From Agelas oroides (lineage: Eukaryota; Porifera; Demospongiae; Agelasida; Agelasidae): a stretch of DNA of 64,000 nt. Position 1 is the first letter of the stretch. Every line of letters begins with the position of its first letter. Below the pieces are notes generated by a model. It was not told the DNA's origin. It was given only the letters and a program-made list of their open reading frames with translations, and made no database searches. Positions 11,101 through 23,190 of this stretch are shown here, one piece after another. The stretch is taken from contig OX422196.1 of the NCBI GenBank assembly GCA_949130485.1, forward strand, positions 5,732,814 through 5,796,813, given 5' to 3'. Position numbers and translations under genes: made by a program.

Positions 11101-14100
11101 CTGAGGTAAGAAAATTTGTGTAATACTTCACCGAAGGCATCTTTGCGTAGACAGATGTAGCTAATGTGGTGCGCACCGCGAGCTACACTACGCTATAAAC
11201 GGTGACATGGTGCCGTTCAGAGTGTTGTGTGCCGTCAGGACTCGACTTCAAAGCCACTGGTGGTTCCATTGTCGGTTATGCTTATCCATAGAGTCGCTGT
11301 AAACATGACGTGGGTGCTCTTTCGTGGTTAAATGCGGAAACACTCAAAAGAGCGCCCACCCCCCTCTTTAGCAGAGTTGTAAGGTGCTCCGCCCATGGGC
11401 GCTCTTTCGTGAAACTACGGTACATGTATGTCACATCCTGTGTGACTGAAATTTAAGAGCAGGTAATATTCATTCAGTTGTATTGAGTGAGGCTCCTATT
11501 TGAGGACATAAAACTTAGACATTTCGTGCATATGTAGGAATTACAGCACAGTTGTGTATGCTGGCCATGCTTGTGTACTCAACTAAGTTTAGTAGTACCT
11601 CACTTATATCACTGATGCTGTATAGTGTGTTGAAACACTTGGTTGAAATTTCTTGGACAGTGTATGTTGTCAATATCCAGTATTGTACAACAAAGTCTTT
11701 GAATTACGACCTTACGGTTAGCAAGGGTCAAATTTCCACCTGTAGTAGCAATGTACTCAAAACATACCTGAGTGAATCTTGAACGAGTTTCAGGATCTAT
11801 TAATAAAAGTGCATTATCGAATAATTTACTGTACTTGAAGTTGGAAGCTCCTACATAGCAATAAACATGTTAGCTGTCTCTACAGGGTATTAATAATTAT
11901 CACCATCGTACAAAGCTACACCGGAAAATATCATGAGTTTGTTGCCGTCTGTATTGTTACAAGTGCACAGCACGAGTAACAATGCCAACGGCAACAAACG
12001 AGTGATATTCTTTCTGGTATAGCTTGGTACTATGGTGATAATGATTTTATCATACGCACCTTTGATTTCATTGCACGTTCAGACGTACGCACGTGATTTG
12101 TAGTACCTGATACAGATTCTCGCGTGACTTGTAGTACAAAATACGGCTTTTTATAAACTGCACGCAGCTGCAAGGCTTCCCCATTGACTCCCATACATTA
12201 GCGTGAGTTAGACGTATGATAATAGTCTGTATCACCAGACATGCAGTGCATATTATTCTTTAGACCATATAACCTAGTAAGAAGGTAGATACCATAGGAT
12301 GGAAAATGTACATGTTAAGAAACAATTTGCACTTTAAAACTTAAACCATTTCATCACATAAAAGATGTAATGCCTGTACACAGTTAATTTTTGTATTTAA
12401 CTTTTGGCATTCACGTGCTTGTACTGATAATTAACAGTGAAAATTTCCCATGCATGGCTTACAAGTGAATACAGTAAAACCTCTAATAACAGACCCTCCG
12501 AAAAACGGATTACCTCTGTACAACGGACTGATCACTTACCCCTGATTTATTTTACCATAGAACCAATACATTTTCAACCTCCGAGAAGCAGACACCTCTC
12601 AACTCCGTACAACAGACCTGATCAACCCCAGACTTACCTTAGCCAATACACAACTACCTCTGAACGGACAGTGAAACTACATTCACCAATAGTTTGTACA
12701 TAATGCGGACGCTTGTCAACTGCTTTCATAAGATTGCATCGTGCTAGCACACATTACCACACCTAACCGAGTGCCCATAATGGAACCTCACATTCCGTAC
12801 ACGCAGTGGTGGTCCTTTCCACTGTACTTGTAAAATTTCAGTTATAAATAACAACTGAGCGTTATTTAGTTACTTAAGGTGGCGGGTAAATAATTTCACG
12901 ATAAATTATCTGCCATTATAAAATATCTTACTAGTTGTGCAATCATTTACAGCCAAACTTGATATTCAAGTACTGTATGGCAAGTACTATCTGTGTAACA
13001 AATCTTGATAGCATGCTACAGAAAATAACGCGGAGAGGAGTGGTTGAGTTTTATAATTTTTCATCACGTTTCATTCACACAGTACGAGTGCCACATACTC
13101 CATTCTTGGCGAGGAGAAAGTTCAACAGTGGCTAAAGGGGGCTACGTAGAGTTTTGGTCATAAGCTGTAAAGTTTAACGGATGGCGAGTTGAAACTGTTA
13201 TTGGAAAGTCACTTTTTGTGGTGTTTTGCGGTACGAACTCTCCCCGGCGTTTTTTAGTCACGAATACTTTACGTTACCCCCTCGACTAACCACTGGAGAA
13301 GCTGTTCATGGTAAAGAGAGTTGCTAAAGTTGTTTACCTGATTCACGAAGCGTCACGAAAAAATGTACCCATGGCCTTCTTGGTGGGCGTGGCCATTGAT
13401 GTACGGCGATCGACGACGTAGAAACTTCTCAGGCCTTCCTTCATGCTTTTGTCGCTTGTAGTACGGCTGTACGGCTACGTAGCTCTTCGATAAGCTACTG
13501 AAGCAGCTGCTACAGTGATTTGCTTCATTCAAGAAGAAAAACCAGCTGTACAATGGTGGGCGTAAACTGGAAACAATTATTGCGCTTGCGTGGATAGCTT
13601 ACCCGCCGTTTATTTAGTTACTTAATGTATTAATACATTTCAAAGCCTTTAAATGTTAGTTTTTTATCTTTAAGGACTTTCCAATAGGTTTAAAAGAAAA
13701 CCTCCGAGAAGAGGGTAACCTCTCTACAAGGGACAAATGGCCCGTCCCCAATGTGTCCTTTGTTTAGAGGTTTCACAGTAAAATTGTTCCTATGTTTCAC
13801 CTCTTGAGTAGACTGCAGTGGGAAGTTGACAGTTGCTTCATCTACCCAGATGCCACGTTCTGCACTGACATGCTTCACCAGCTTCTTCACAGCTCCTATA
13901 GAATAGATACAGTGGAATGTGATCGTCAGTAAGATTCTGAAGGTTTGTCAATAATATAGGGTCTAGCCTCTGATTACAAGTGAGAATTAGGTAGCAACCA
14001 CTGAACTAGCTCAGCTCATTTCACACAATGGCTCACTTAACTTATAAGAAGTGAATTAACTTGCAGTTGCTAGTTGCCTGTTAACATGTGTACCGTAAGC

Positions 14101-17100
14101 TCCCGAAAATACGCACCAAGCAAATGCCCTCCCCCTCTTTAACCCCCAATTTCTTGCATACCCTTGTGTAAACGCCCCCTAGTAAGCGTCTTCTCAGCAT
14201 GCTTTTAGTGAGCTTTTGGTCGTTGAATGTGTTTGTAAATACGTACACACGGTTTTCCTTGCTCACCGTACAAGCTTACACGGGGTTGTCCCCTGTCACC
14301 ACTGACAATGCAAGTTGCTTCGATGCCTCTTGGCTTAGTATCAACACAACAAGTGCCACTGATTTTCCATAGCACACATTCAGCAAAGCTGCTGGCCATT
14401 CTTCCAGAAAGCCACTGCAGATGTCACCAATTCCTGACTTTGCTGCTTCAAATTAGGTTTGAAACAGTTCATAAGGCCAATGCTCCACCTAATATTGGTT
14501 GTACTCAAACCCTAATTACTCATGGATCAGTTGCGCTGGGGTGACAGGGAGATGGAGACTGCTATCTCATGCACAGAACGCATTCAGATGGCTGCATGAC
14601 ATCCACTCATATACAAGCTTAAGGAGTAGTCTAAACACAGCCAAGCATTGTACCATAAGTGAGGTTAAGGATGAAGATGGAGTCTCCAGTCTGGAAGGTT
14701 GTGATCAGAGATTTCACAACTGTGTTGATACCGGTGGTGGCATTAGGTACCAACACTATGTCTGCTGGTTCAGCATCTGCAGCAAGATACACACCAATTT
14801 ATTTGATACCAGGACACACTACATGGCGCTTCATGCAGCAAGATACACACCAATTTATTTGATACCAGGACACACTACATGGCGCTTCATGCAGCAAGAT
14901 ACACACCAATTTATTTGATACCAGGACACGCTACATGGCGCTTCATGCAGCAAGATACACACCAATTTATTTGATACCAGGACACGCTACATGGCGCTTC
15001 ATGCAGCAAGATACACACCAATTTATTTGATACCAGGACACACTACATGGCGCTTCATGCAGCAAGATACACACCAATTTATTTGATACCATGCAGGACA
15101 CGCTACATGGCGCTTCATGCAGCAAGATACACACCAATTTATTTGATACCAGGACACGCTACATGGCGCTTCATGCAGCAAGATACACACCAATTTATTT
15201 GATACCATGCAGGACACACTACATGGCGCTTCATGCAGCAAGATACACACCAATTTATTTGATACCAGGACACACTACATGGCGCTTCATGCAGCAAGAT
15301 ACACACCAATTTATTTGATACCAGGACACACTACATGGCGCTTCATGCAGCAAGATACACACCAATTTATTTGATACCAGGACACACTACATGGCGCTTC
15401 ATGCAGCAAGATACACACCAATTTATTTGATACCAGGACACGCTACATGGCGCTTCATGCAGCAAGATACACACCAATTTATTTGATACCAGGACACGCT
15501 ACATGGCGCTTCATGCATCCAAACACAATAGTAACATGTGATACCGTGGCTTGCAGTGTTTGCCTTGTAAAATAACAAACCTTAACTCATACAAATTACT
15601 CCCAAATTGCATGGTATAAAGTAAACATGTGACAATTTTATTGCCACTAACCGACAAACTTGGCCAGCCTTCTTGTGACATACACCAGATGTGGAAATAG
15701 TTCTCTGTCCAGGAACTTGAGAGGCTGGCACTCACAGTAGATCTGCCAGGACTATATGTATTCATAATTATACATTATGCATAAAAGCCTAGCAGTTTTT
15801 GCAAGGAAAGAGTTACTTGCATGAATTCTGTGTGGGCAGGTATAAATTGATAAGCTTTGGAGAGAGAGAAAGAAATTGTGCAGAAAATGCAGCTTCGTCC
15901 TCTGGTCATTAACCAGCTGCAACATGTAAAATCTGAATATGCAATATGCTGCAATATTACACATTTCTACTATGTGCACTGACCAAACTGGCATGCAGTG
16001 CTTCCTTGAGTACTGCCCCAAAAGCACCATGATTCAGGAATGTAAAGGTATTCTGCATGTGGAAAGGTATATCAATTACATTCAAGGTATATGAGCATTC
16101 ATTGTGCAGTGAATTTTCATGATTCAAAAAACAGCTAGAGTTTCTGAAAACAGAGATAGCTAACCAGAAGCACCTGTGTAACCTCCAAATTTTAGTGTAT
16201 TGCTTGGATGCGGTATAGTTCCTGTGAAACTCCAAAATTGTCACTAATTGGGGCGAGCATGAGCAAGCCCCACACTAGTGAGTTGAATTGCGATTTTTCA
16301 TATATATATATATATATATGGCATACGTCGTTCCGTATGTTTTTTAACACTGTAGTTTAACATGACCGTAAGATTTTCATACAACTTGCATAGCATTAGG
16401 CATCTAGCTCTAAGGTGAGCTTGAAAGATGACGCTTATGGAAGACAGCCAGGAAGGACAGTCAGAGCGTGCACACTCACTGTACAAGGGATAGCAGTTGT
16501 GTTGGCAGCAACATCGGAATAGGCAGCTGGAGCGTGAGTACCTACCGTATGTCTATGTATACAAGCGCTAACAGTTGTGTAGACAGGCTGAACGCAGAAG
16601 GCGGCTTCACGGCTGATGCGTTGGCGACCCCCATCTGCCGGCCTTTCTCTAAGATGCCTCAAGTAACGACTGTGTTCAGAGTTAGCAAGAGTAGCTGCTT
16701 AGGTAGAACAAATGGCTCCATTGTGCTATCCCATTTAATGTGGGTACCCCATGGTTTTTCAGTGTCTGTCCCAGGGAGTAATGACTTACTAGGATACCTC
16801 CGTACTCTCTTGCAAATTTAGTAAACCCCCCGTAACCCTCCGTAAACTACTCTCTGTCCCAGGGGTGTAAAGCCAAATTTTTTGTCCCAGGGTAGGCAAA
16901 TAGCACTGTCACCCATTGGGGGGACCCTTGTTAAATGGAATAGCCCATTGTGTGGTACCACCCCATGCCAAGCTACTCTCTGCAATCGTGACAGTTACTT
17001 TTACAGACAGTAGAGTGACAAACCTTGTTTAGCTACATGCCACGGCCTGTGGGCCGTGATCTGATACTTCACTGGTAAAGCCTGGGCTATATAACAGTTC

Positions 17101-18341
17101 AATGCTGCTTGCTCACACCCGCCCCACAATGTTCTACACTCCCCTAGTAAATACCTACTTCTATAAACAGTAAGCAATAGTATGTTCATAGCCTCATTTG
17201 CAGACCAGCTTTCTGTTGCTTGTAGTACAGTGAAATGGGGGCATCTTTCCTCACATAAACATGATGTGATGGGAAATGGCAAAAATTTTCAGAATGAAAT
17301 GGTCGCATTAAACCCTTTCTACTGTATTAAACCTTTTCGACAAGAAACCAAGCCCTCTCCTGCTTTACTGTTCTGCAAGTGACAGAAAGCAGGGTCTGGA
17401 AATGAGGCTAGTATGTTCGTACATCAATGAAAAAGTGTTTCTCCTTCATCTCAGCACCAAACGTCACCATCTCTTTGAACACAGGCAGTTGGACTGGGAA
17501 GGGTGGAGGCAGGTACTGGTCCTGTTGAAGTGGGCAAGTGTAACGATATACTTGATTCTCCTATACACCAAATGCTGTGTGCAGTAGTGCACTAGCCTCG
17601 TTCCCAGGCCTTGCACTTGCAATACGGAAAAGCGGTAGAGGGCCTGGAATAATTTATCACATGAGTGACGTAGAGGGTAGAGAGAAGATAGAGAGGACTT
17701 AATTGAGCGGAGGCAGATTGTCAAGATGCCCACGCACGTAATTGCATAATCGTCAGTACACGTAGCCGTGTTGTAGTAGGAGCCTGTTCTGGCAGGGTTT
17801 TTCTTGAAAAATGAGCGCTGAAAAGGCTTGAGCAAACCCTAGGAAAGGGCCGCCTTGGCGTTTCTTGAAAGCCATTCACTGGGGTGTATAGCAGTCAGTT
17901 TGCCAGGTAAGCAAGTAAGTTAGCGTGATTTTTGATTGTACTGGTCTGTGTACGCTCACCGTAGCTTGCCATACTGCCAGGTAATGTAGCATAGTGCCGT
18001 CTAGTCTCGTTCTGTTGACCATAAAGCTTTCGCAACCGAAAGAGTATATTCTGTCAATAAAGCTTGGGCGAGTTCATTCGTTCGCCCACATGCAATTAAG
18101 TTCTCTCTACCGGTGATGTTTCTCATGTGATGAATTTTACCAGGCTCTCCCCTTTCCTTTCGATTTTTCGTTCGCGCACGAGGAGAGCCTGGGAACGAGG
18201 CTGGTAGTGCATAGTTTAGGTACATTCCAGGGCAAAGGCACATGTATAATATCTTTCTTGCTGAGAACTTACCTGTGGTAGTCTGATCAACTCCTGAACA
18301 TTAGATGAATGAAAAGATCCAAAGTCTCTTTTCAAGACCAT
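5174..18341 (-). CDS. Class V aminotransferase-fold PLP enzyme, isopenicillin-N-epimerase-like, 15 exons
   Basis: Predicted 418-aa PLP-dependent enzyme. Exons 5' to 3': 18341-18273, 16052-15984, 15751-15652, 14776-14654, 13895-13801, 11796-11768, 10482-10416, 10343-10318, 10249-10190, 9259-9202, 9103-8998, 8403-8365, 8278-8207, 5657-5455, 5314-5174 (TAA). All junctions are GT..AG, every phase matches and the total (1,257 nt) is divisible by three. Motifs in order: TFLNHGAFGAV; LDRELFPHLVYVTRRL; VLVPNATTGINTV; LAIFDHIPSNHGIILPV; VLVDGAHALGTLP (PLP-ring Asp); DADYYVSNAHKWLCSPKG (Schiff-base Lys); VSHGFGSGFNSEFSWTG; KLYVRVSAHIYNE. These fit cefD-type proteins. The family's substrates in animals are largely unknown, so epimerase activity should not be assumed. 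I saw no signal peptide. The ATG at 18341 is the first in-frame Met of an exon ending in a strong GTAAGT donor. Two exons are only 26 and 29 nt. Confidence 0.93.
7097..7151. repeat. 55-bp palindromic repeat (TAGCCTC.TTCCCAGGC family)
   Basis: TAGCCTCATTCCCAGGCTCT is followed by the complement AGAGCCTGGGAACAAGGCTA, making a near-perfect hairpin. This is the cleanest member of a family seen at least ten times in the window, for example 18143-18205, 18425-18525, 27553-27701 and 52285-52335. Confidence 0.85.
7626..7809. mobile_element. 184-bp MITE with CAAGAGC ends
   Basis: The left end CAAGAGCACATAAGAACAGG and the internal GAGTAAGAGCGTGTAACTCC are mirrored by GGAGTTACACGCTCTTACT and CACTCTTG at the right end. 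Flanks TACATGCA and TACATACA may be a target-site duplication. A second copy is at 43961-44184. Confidence 0.7.
9303..10138. mobile_element. 836-bp non-autonomous DNA transposon with about 125-bp terminal inverted repeats
   Basis: GGCCTAATGTATTCTGCAG at 9303 onward reappears as its complement ending at 10138. The match continues inward for about 125 bp with a few indels (TCACACCAGAAAT, GCTTTGTTCTTTGCTGA, CAACAGTTATCAAAC). ACTTCT flanks both sides within two bases and may be the target duplication. It sits wholly inside the PLP-enzyme intron 9260-10189 and encodes no recognisable transposase. Confidence 0.75.
10942..11422. mobile_element. 481-bp MITE with TACCGTAGT.TCAC ends
   Basis: The left end TACCGTAGTCTCACAAAAGA and the reverse complement of the right end, TACCGTAGTTTCACGAAAGA, are inverted copies. 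Multiple AAAGAGNGCCCACCC motifs lie inside. It is within the PLP-enzyme intron 10483-11767. Confidence 0.7.
12472..13783. mobile_element. About 1.3-kb Tigger/pogo-like non-autonomous element
   Basis: The ends read ACAGTAAAACCTCTAATAAC on the left and, on the complementary strand at the right, ACTGTGAAACCTCTAAACA. CAGTRAAACCTCTA is the typical terminal sequence of Tigger/pogo elements in invertebrates. Internal CCTCCGAGAAG motifs occur near both ends. No transposase ORF survives. It lies within intron 11797-13800 and ends close to the exon donor. Confidence 0.6.
14777..15516. repeat. 56-bp minisatellite, about 13 copies, abutting a splice acceptor
   Basis: The unit contains ACACACCAATTTATTTGATA and CTACATGGCGCTTCATGCAG. 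Most units are 56 bp; two have an extra ATGC. The last unit runs into the acceptor of the PLP-enzyme exon 14776-14654, so the final repeat supplies the branch and acceptor region of intron 14777-15651. ORFs of 60-140 codons across it on both strands are repeat artefacts. Confidence 0.95.
16247..17145. repeat. Dispersed repeat family A, copy 1
   Basis: Begins ATTGGGGCGAGCATGAGCAA and GCCCCACACTAG, with an AT microsatellite, and ends near CCCCACAATGTTCTACA. Copies 2 and 3 at 20891-21998 and 27781-28240 share the same head and tail. Internal blocks such as GCTGGAGCGTGAGTA are shared by copies 1 and 2. It lies in the first PLP-enzyme intron. No coding content recognised. Confidence 0.7.
18143..18205. 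repeat. Palindromic repeat of the TTCCCAGGC family
   Basis: CCAGGCTCTCCCCTTTCC is mirrored by GGAGAGCCTGGGAACGAGGC. A second, looser member lies at 18425-18525. Both flank the first exon of the PLP-enzyme gene. Confidence 0.7.
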
Positions 18342-19858
18342 GGTTGCTTCCACAGCTGGCAGGGTCAAAGGGGTCAAAGCAGCTGCATGGCAATGCGAAT
18401 AGCACAAGGTGATTTATGGTGCAACTAGTCCTGTTCCCAGCTCCCACATCTGAATCCAGGCCTTCTCCCTCCATATTTGCATACCAGAATTAATTAAATA
18501 CTGGAAGGCCTGGAAATGAGGCTAGAGGGGTCACTGGACTTAAAGATAAGGGTTATGCGCTGGTTGTCAGGAACATTTTGAACGAGTGATGGTGAGATTG
18601 ATCTAGCAGTATATGGCTGGACACACCATCTGGCCTGGAGGACATCTTCAGCTTATGTGTGAACAACAGACCCAAAGCTTCCTCCAGACAACTAATATTC
18701 AATATAGCCAGTTCTGATCTGGGACAGAGAGGGCTGAACAAGAACAGGACTTAAAATTGATTTAGGAGATTGGCTTTATTGCCTGAAGTAGAAGCAGTGA
18801 TAGAGTCATACACACATTAGAGATTAGTGGACATTTGTTGGCTTTTCGGAGACAGTTTATGGTACTCAGGTATATTAAGATGTGAGAGCTCCAACAAAAA
18901 CACTAAAATTACTCACAGATGCCTAAGGTACAGAGTGTCATGTATGAAGCTTGTGTAAAAATGTTTCATGCACCACACTCGGACTCGGTATCTTTAATTA
19001 CTGAAAGTCAATTAAATGTAGTGTAAACAACAAAAATTATTGGTGGCAAAAGGCGGACGACTTCCGACTCATGGAACAATGCGCAGCTCATACACTAAGA
19101 AAAAGGAACCAATCTACTTTCTACTGCCCTTACAATGGCTACCAGAACTATTGTAAGACAAGTTGTGCTCTAAATAGACTTTTTGACTAAATCACAGCAT
19201 ATCCAATTCCCAATCTGATGTTAATTTGCAGTCTGAGAATGAGTCCACCTGCTTAAAGCATCGAAAAACAACTTTTCACGAAGCGGATGACTTTTACTTG
19301 GTCCTTAAAAGCATCTCCACTTGAAAACGTGAAGGTTGGCATAGAATCAACCATTGGCCCATGCAGATAGAATAGTGATGTCATGCGTACTGCAAACACA
19401 ATTGCCCAGTTTTCCCTCATAGGTGTAGGAGCCAGCTGTCATAGGCGCCTGCAGAGCTGTGTGGGTACCCAGGCAAGACTTGGCTACGCCGCATTTGATG
19501 CGCAATTGCGGAAAGCATATTTTGTCACCACACTCACTGTACGCTATACGTACATCTGTGCGTGCGTAAGCATGCACAGACCACGTGTCTTCGCTTCCGG
19601 TCCTCATGATATGAGTACGCATGATTTGAAATACCCTGGGCAATGCCCGGGTATGCCCGGGCCTGCAGGCGCCTATGCCAGGGGTACTACTAGTCACACT
19701 ATGTCCTGACCACTTTTCAACTGAAGAGCACACCCCATCTTGAGCATGGGGTTAGTGCTCACCACAGCAATGTTGCAAGTGGTATCAGCTAGCTACGTGA
19801 GTTGAGAAACAGCAGTGGCTGCAATGACCACGGCTGCCTCAGTTGACTAAAGTAACCA
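18342..19858. other. Upstream of PLP-enzyme gene, no gene recognised
   Basis: On the minus strand 18342-18389 may be 5' UTR, since an acceptor-like ATGCAG lies just above it. A 62-codon minus-strand ORF at 18553-18741 has a coding-like look but matches no family I recognise. Overlapping ORFs on both strands at 19347-19733 cannot both be real, and I support neither. Confidence 0.4.
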
Positions 19859-20204
19859 AAAGGCTACATTTGGTGCTCTCGTTGATGGAGGGCTAGGTGC
19901 GATCTGTTTTGATCTTGCGAGCTGGTCCCCAGGCTCACACTCACAAGGCTACATTTGGTGCTCTCGTTGATGGAGGGCTAGGTGCGATCTGTTTTGATCT
20001 TGCGAGCTGGTCCCCAGGCTCACACTCACAAGGCTACATTTGGTGCTCTCGTTGATGGAGGGCTAGGTGCGATCTGTTTTGATCTTGCGAGCTGGTCCCC
20101 AGGCTCACACTCACAAGGCTACATTTGGTGCTCTCGTTGATGGAGGGCTAGGTGCGATCTGTTTTGATCTTGCGAGCTGGCCCCCAGGCTCACACTCACA
20201 AGAC
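19859..20204. repeat. 85-bp tandem repeat, 4 copies
   Basis: The unit starts AAGGCTACATTTGGTGCTCT and contains TTTTGATCTTGCGAGCTGG. Copies start at about 19860, 19945, 20030 and 20115 and are almost identical. Confidence 0.95.
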
Positions 20205-20890
20205 TCTCAGTATTTTAAGATCCAAACACACACTGAAGGATTTAGACAGCACCAGAGAAGCCTCACTAATCTATAAAATTTTGTTCACAAAGTGGTTGTG
20301 ACTGGACAAGGAAGACAATATTGTGTTTTCACGTGCATCAAGGAGGTAATAATAGTAAAACTGAAAGCTTTAGTGACATTATGGACTGAAAGTGGCCTCA
20401 GAAGTGACCTTAGAGGATCATATTTCTAAACATGTTCCTAGGCAAGCATGCCTCCAGCTTCTATGACCTCACTATGCCGCTGTTGCTTGAGACTGAGTTT
20501 GTTCTGAATTGAGTGAGGTGGATGGGGATGGGAAGTTCCACTAACTGATAGTAGTCAATGTTAAAATCAAGTTTGTTTAGAGGGAGTGAGTTCTTGGAGT
20601 GATGAATCGAGTCCATGGCTGATGGAGAATAAACTACTATAAAATTTTCATATTTGCATGTATTGCCAAAGAAAATAACGTGAATATTGCAACAGATAAA
20701 GAAACCTGCAATACAGTATGCAAACACACTGGGAGTAAACCTTCCAAAAATCATGAAGCTAGGTCATCCAATAAGCACATCTATGAGACCATGTACTGAA
20801 CGTGCAATAATTTAGAGATAAATAATGGGGGTTAGGCTGTGTAATTCCCCTTGCTTTTCTTGCTCATATGATTCATGAGGCCCAGAATTG

Positions 20891-21998
20891 TATTATTGGG
20901 CGATCATGAGTGAGCCACATTATTATTGGGGCGAGCGCAGCGAGCCCCACACTTGTGGTGAAAATGGAAAATTGTCTATATATATATGTTTGGTATGTGC
21001 GTATTCCGTATATATACATCCTGCCCCATTTGTACGCGATGCAATATTACCACATTGCATGTTGGCTCATGTAACCACTGTTGCTCAAGAGACAAGACTA
21101 GCAGGACAGAAAGGCTGAACAGTGGGAACCAACTTAACAGGGACTTGAAAATGGTGAGGAAAGGGAGGCACGACTAGCAAGACGGAGACTGATTCTAACG
21201 TGCTGCGTGACACTGCCACCAACGGGGAGTGCTCAGTGTATTAAAGACAGAGCGATTAGCTTGTGAGGACCCGAACCAGAGAGGTCTGCGTGACTCGACC
21301 AAATAACCCTCATGAGCAACAGCTACAGAAGAGCTTCTAAAACCCCACAGTAATTGTGCTCTGGAAAAGGGCTGACAGTGTAGTCTGCACCACCCCCATA
21401 GCTGAGAGAATCCTGATTCCACAGCTGTATGTGCTCAGCAAATACCCATGCACTAATATACTTTAAAGCAGCCGGAGCGTGCACACTTATTGAACAAAGG
21501 ATAGCCTAGAAGTTGTGTTTGCAGCGACATCCAGGATAGGTAGCTGGAGCGTGAGTATCTACTGTATGTATGTATACAAGGGCTATTAAACAGTTGTGTA
21601 TAGAGAGGCTGAAAGCAGAAAGCGGCAGAGACCCTCCTTTGATCCATGGCTGATGGATGGCAAACCCCATCTGCTATATCTCTTAGATGCCTCAAGTAAG
21701 GACTATGCGCGACAAGCCAGGCTGTGTTTAGACTTAGCCTACAGTTAGCCAGAGTAGATGCTTAGGTTGCACTAACGGCTACATTGTATGGTACCACCCC
21801 ATGACAAGCTAGTCTCTGCAACCATCTTCTCTAAGCTGTTAAGCACTTTTGTAGAGAGTAGAGTGACGAGCTTTGTTCAGCTACATGCCACGCCACCTGT
21901 GTGCTGTGATCTGACACTTCACTGAAAAGCTTTTGATATATATAAAGTTAAGTCAGTGTATTGCTTGCTCACACTTGCCCCACAATGTTCTACATTCA
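20891..21998. repeat. Dispersed repeat family A, copy 2
   Basis: Two stacked heads (TATTATTGGGCG at 20891 and TATTATTGGGGCGAGC at 20921), an ATATATATATG run, the GTGCACACT and GCTGGAGCGTGAGTATCTAC blocks, and the CCCCACAATGTTCTACATTC tail match copy 1 in the same order. Confidence 0.7.
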
Positions 21999-22124
21999 CC
22001 CAAGGAATCAGCTGTTGACATAGCTCTTGTACTGAGAGGCCGCACACCAACGCCCAATGTGTAGGTATGTAATCTAAGTCTGTAGCTGTTGACATAGCTC
22101 ATGTGCTTTAATGGAAGTGCACAC

Positions 22125-23190
22125 ATTCACTCCCAGTATACAGTTTGCCTGCCCCTATTGGCCTAGGCATGCGCTTAATGATAGTGCACATATTCACAAC
22201 CAGTGTACAGTTTGCCTGCCCTTGTTGGCCTAGGCATGCGCTTAATGATAGTGTACATATTCAATCCCAGTGTACAGTTTGCCTGCCCTTGTTGGCCTAG
22301 GCATGCGCTTAATGATAGTACACATATTCACAACCAGTGTACAGTTTGCCTGCGCTTGTTGGCCTAGCCATATTCACTACCAGTGTACAGTTTGCCTGCC
22401 CTTGTTGGCCTAGCCATGCGCTTAATGATAGTGTACATATTCAATCCCAGTGTACAGTTTGCCTGCCCTTGTTGGCCTAGGCATGCGCTTAATGATAGTA
22501 CACATATTCACAACCAGTGTACAGTTTGCCTGCGCTTGTTGGCCTAGCCATATTCACTACCAGTGTACAGTTTGCCTGCCCTTGTTGGCCTAGCCATGCG
22601 CTTAATGATAGTGTACATATTCAATCCCAGTGTACAGTTTGCCTGTGCTTGTTGGCCTAGCCATATTCACAACCAGTGCACAGTTTGCCTGCCCTTGTTG
22701 GCCTAGGCATGCGCTTAATGATAGTGCACATATTCACTCCCAGTGTACAGTTTGCCTGCCTGTTGGCCTAGCCATATTCACAACCAGTGTACAGTTTGCC
22801 TGCCCTTGTTGGCCTAGGCATGCGCTTAATGATAGTGTACATATTCAATCCCAGTGTACAGTTTACCTGCGCCTGCCATATTCACAACCAGTGCACAGTT
22901 TGCCTGCCCTTGTTGGCCTAGCCATGCGCTTAATGATAGCGTACATAGTCAATCCCAGTGTACAGTTTGCCTGCGCCTGCCATATTCACAACCAGTGCAC
23001 AGTTTGCCTGCCCTTATTGGCCAAGGCATGCGCTTAATGATAGTGTACATATTCACTCCAGTGTACAGTTTGCCTGCCTGTTGGCCTAGCCATATTCACA
23101 ACCAGTGTACACTTGCCTGCGCCTGTTGGCCTAGGCATGCGCTTAATGATAGTGTACATATTCACTCCCAGTGTACAATTCGCCTGCGCC
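22125..23190. repeat. Higher-order tandem array with 67-bp and shortened units
   Basis: The full unit contains GTGTACAGTTTGCCTGCCC, TTGTTGGCCTAGGC and ATGCGCTTAATGATAGTG. Shortened units lacking the ATGCGCTTAATGATA part alternate with full ones, so the array is organised at two levels. It produces long plus-strand ORFs that are not genes. Confidence 0.93.

Noticed and set aside
14499..15318. Plus- and minus-strand ORFs of 67-139 codons
   Set aside because: They are read through the 56-bp minisatellite. The real coding sequence here is the minus-strand PLP-enzyme exon 14776-14654.
18553..18741. Minus-strand ORF with coding-like composition
   Set aside because: No recognised motif, no clear acceptor-donor pair and not needed by the neighbouring gene model.
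19347..19733. Overlapping ORFs of 128 and 108 codons on opposite strands
   Set aside because: GC-rich stretch open on both strands; neither shows conserved sequence or splice signals.
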